A stretch of 7,087 nt of DNA from an uncultured Taibaiella sp. GTDB lineage: Bacteria; Bacteroidota; Bacteroidia; Chitinophagales; Chitinophagaceae. A model generated the notes under the pieces. It did no database searches and had not been told where the DNA came from. It saw only the letters and a list, made by a program, of their open reading frames with translations. The DNA lies in contig CALMXV010000233.1 in assembly GCA_937871155.1 (NCBI GenBank), forward strand, positions 1-7,087. The letters are read 5' to 3'. The first letter of the stretch is position 1. Every line of letters begins with the position of its first letter. Shown one piece after another: positions 5,511 to 7,087 of the stretch. The position numbers were made by a program, and so were the translations under genes.

Positions 5511-7087
5511 CTATTGTTTAATAAACTTGAAGGTTTCTACCTTATCGCCAGATTGTACACGTAAGATATAATTACCTACAGCATACGAAGCAATATTAAT
5601 AGTAGAAGTACCTGCATTGTATGTTTGACTATGAAGCACTCTGCCATCCATAGAAAGTACACTTACGGTTGAATTATCCACTGTAACGCCTATTACCAAT
5701 TCTGTAGTTGCAGGATTAGGATAGAAACTGAATGGTTGGTCTTCAGTGTTTATAATTCTTATTGGCACATTTACGCATTGATCAAATTCAATCACCTGAG
5801 CATTATCATTACTGATAGAAACACCATTTTGCTGAGGTGCTGTACCTACTTTAAAGGAATAAGATCCTCCAGGTAACATATCTATTACATTAGAATATCC
5901 GTTTGCATCGGTATTTCCCATTGCTCTCCATCCATTTGCATAGTAAGAAGCTAGCTTACCTACTGCAGGGTTGCAATCCGTACCGATATTATGGATACTC
6001 ACTTTCTTGGCATAGAAAGTAGTATTCGGAGTAGTATTTACATTCACTCCGTTAAATTGTTGCCTTGTACCATTTAACACCATTGCAAATGAGTAAGTAC
6101 TTCCTCCTAATAATTGAGTAGATACACTACCGCCAGATGTACTGCCACCACCGAAGGGCTTCCAGCCACTCGCATAAAATTGTACATCAGAACTTTCTAA
6201 TGGATTGTTACTAGTATCCACTAGATTTAAGGTTACTAGTTTAGTTTGCCAATTGATAACATGATTAACACTTGCAATATTTACATTGTTTTTTTGTTCG
6301 ATGTTTCCTAAATAGTTCATTTGTACAGTAGTAGTGGTAGGGTTACCGTTGAGCATCAATACAGCATTACCATTAACACGAGTGGAGTCAAGATTATAAT
6401 ACCATCCGCCGGAATAATAGTTTATATGCCCATCTGCCAAAGGTGCGTTCGAGCTGTTTACGAGTCTGCAGATTACAATGCTTTTTTCGTAGTTGTTACA
6501 ACCGCCTTGTGTTGATGCAGGAATAGTGATTGCACGAATATTTTCACCATTTTCACGGAAGCTAAAGTTTACAGTACTTGGTAACATTTCAGCTTCATAT
6601 ACACCACCGGAATTAGGAAAGAAAGCGCTGGTACCTGCGCCGCCATAAGCAATGTTGGATGTTCCTTTATAGTGAAACTTAACATTGGTAGTAGTCCATG
6701 TATAAGACTCTGTACCAGTAAACGGAACATCTGCTTGTACTTGGTTTGAATTATTTTTGGTCATTTCGATACTAAAGGTACCCGGGAAAGCTTCCATAGA
6801 AGATAATCCATTGGCATCAGTTTGACCACCAATCCAGAAATAACTCGAATGAGGTACACCTGAAGCCGGCAAATTAGCATTATATCCGTATTTTATTTGA
6901 TTGCTTACAAGCCCATTGCCATTACAATCTTTAAGATAGATAGAGAATAAACTAGTTTGGAAATTATAAACATTATTTACCATTACGTCTTGAGACACAA
7001 CTTTAATGGTATTGTTTACTTTAGCTTCATAAGTTCTATTGCTATTTACACTGTAATCGCTGATATGTACATATCTTCCGTCCCCTT
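5511..7087 (-). CDS. Large secreted multi-module protein with T9SS type A sorting domain (N-terminus outside window)
   Basis: This is the C-terminal 525 residues or so of a secreted or cell-surface protein. The frame is open to the window edge: upstream of a GTG at 6996-6998 it continues without a stop for 29 more codons (RYVHISDYS...RTYEAKVNN), which look like the end of another module, so the true start is outside. Residue numbers here count from that GTG. The body consists of tandem beta-rich, Ig-like modules (about 13-105, 106-170, 172-252, 253-332, 333-407), three of them with a clear YxxGW motif (YYSGGW, FYASGW, YYANGW). The end (425-495) is a type A sorting domain with the FYPNPA motif, which directs export across the outer membrane by the Por/T9SS system and cleavage or anchoring at the surface. 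No catalytic motif is visible; adhesion or a structural or binding role is possible but unproven. It is Asn/Ser/Thr/Gly-rich with few charged residues, as is usual for such surface proteins. A terminator follows 20 bases after the stop. Confidence 0.9.
   Translation of the reverse strand, partial: GDGRYVHISDYSVNSNRTYEAKVNNTIKVVSQDVMVNNVYNFQTSLFSIYLKDCNGNGLVSNQIKYGYNANLPASGVPHSSYFWIGGQTDANGLSSMEAFPGTFSIEMTKNNSNQVQADVPFTGTESYTWTTTNVKFHYKGTSNIAYGGAGTSAFFPNSGGVYEAEMLPSTVNFSFRENGENIRAITIPASTQGGCNNYEKSIVICRLVNSSNAPLADGHINYYSGGWYYNLDSTRVNGNAVLMLNGNPTTTTVQMNYLGNIEQKNNVNIASVNHVINWQTKLVTLNLVDTSNNPLESSDVQFYASGWKPFGGGSTSGGSVSTQLLGGSTYSFAMVLNGTRQQFNGVNVNTTPNTTFYAKKVSIHNIGTDCNPAVGKLASYYANGWRAMGNTDANGYSNVIDMLPGGSYSFKVGTAPQQNGVSISNDNAQVIEFDQCVNVPIRIINTEDQPFSFYPNPATTELVIGVTVDNSTVSVLSMDGRVLHSQTYNAGTSTINIASYAVGNYILRVQSGDKVETFKFIKQ
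5514..5726 (-). other. T9SS type A C-terminal sorting domain (protein region)
   Basis: The last 71 residues begin with FYPNPATTE and contain the short strands VSVLSMDGRVL, INIASYAVGNYILRV and the basic end ETFKFIKQ. This is the standard pattern of the type A sorting domain: PNP motif, then a D-GR turn, then G-Y-LRV, then a K-rich end. The domain is diagnostic of Bacteroidota that possess the type IX secretion system. Confidence 0.92.
5778..7087 (-). repeat. Tandem Ig-like modules with YxxGW motif encoded in the secreted protein
   Basis: Successive modules cover roughly 6963-7087 (end of a module cut by the window), 6684-6962, 6489-6683, 6243-6485, 6003-6242 and 5778-6002. The common pattern is a strand (V-L-L-D), NxPL, then YYxxGW, often a TDANG turn, a turn of LPGG type, YSF-hydrophobic, and an ending of FQT/WQT type. 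Motif-to-motif distances in the last three modules are 80 and 78 residues. The first two complete modules are more diverged: one keeps W and TDANG (residues 60-64), the next only traces. The copies differ strongly in DNA, so they are old duplications. Confidence 0.75.

Noticed and set aside
6321..6515. Plus-strand open frame of 64 codons opposite the secreted protein
   Set aside because: It is a shadow of the modular gene with no coding features of its own.
1..7087. Mobile elements, CRISPR arrays, tRNA or other RNA genes, defence systems
   Set aside because: I looked for transposase or integrase sequence, terminal inverted repeats, regularly spaced direct repeats and cloverleaf patterns on both strands and saw none.

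Overview
The window looks like chromosomal DNA of a Bacteroidota bacterium, probably Chitinophagales/Sphingobacteriales-like. This rests on the C-terminal type A sorting domain of the type IX secretion system (T9SS) in the last gene, a Bacteroidota-type CcmC/CcmD pair, AT-rich spacers with weak or absent Shine-Dalgarno sequences, and FabH/GDH sequences of the style seen in that phylum. The placement below phylum level is inference. Every supported gene lies on the minus strand, so transcription runs from the right edge to the left edge.

Right end (5511-7087): the C-terminal part of a large secreted protein. It consists of tandem Ig-like modules of about 78-80 residues carrying a YxxGW motif and ends in a T9SS sorting domain. 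Its reading frame stays open to the window edge, so the start lies outside. A strong hairpin terminator follows at 5453-5490.

Middle (1080-5369): five same-strand genes lie between that terminator and a second one at 1024-1051. In transcription order they are fabG (3-oxoacyl-ACP reductase), fabH (ketoacyl-ACP synthase III), ccmC/ccsA (heme handling for cytochrome c maturation), a small ccmD-family gene overlapping ccmC, and a Glu/Leu/Phe/Val-type glutamate dehydrogenase. I see no internal terminator, so read-through is possible, with a weak candidate internal promoter before fabH. FabG and FabH act at the reduction and initiation steps of type II fatty acid synthesis. CcmC and CcmD are the heme-delivery part of System I, whose other components (CcmA, B, E, F) are not in the window. 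GDH links 2-oxoglutarate and glutamate.

Left end (1-914): an ABC transporter ATPase with its own leader, followed after 9 bases by the first codons of what is probably its membrane permease, cut by the window edge.

I found no RNA genes, CRISPR arrays, insertion sequences, attachment sites or origins. Most of the window is ordinary housekeeping sequence. The parts most worth a second look are the modular secreted protein and the mixed-function gene cluster between the two terminators.
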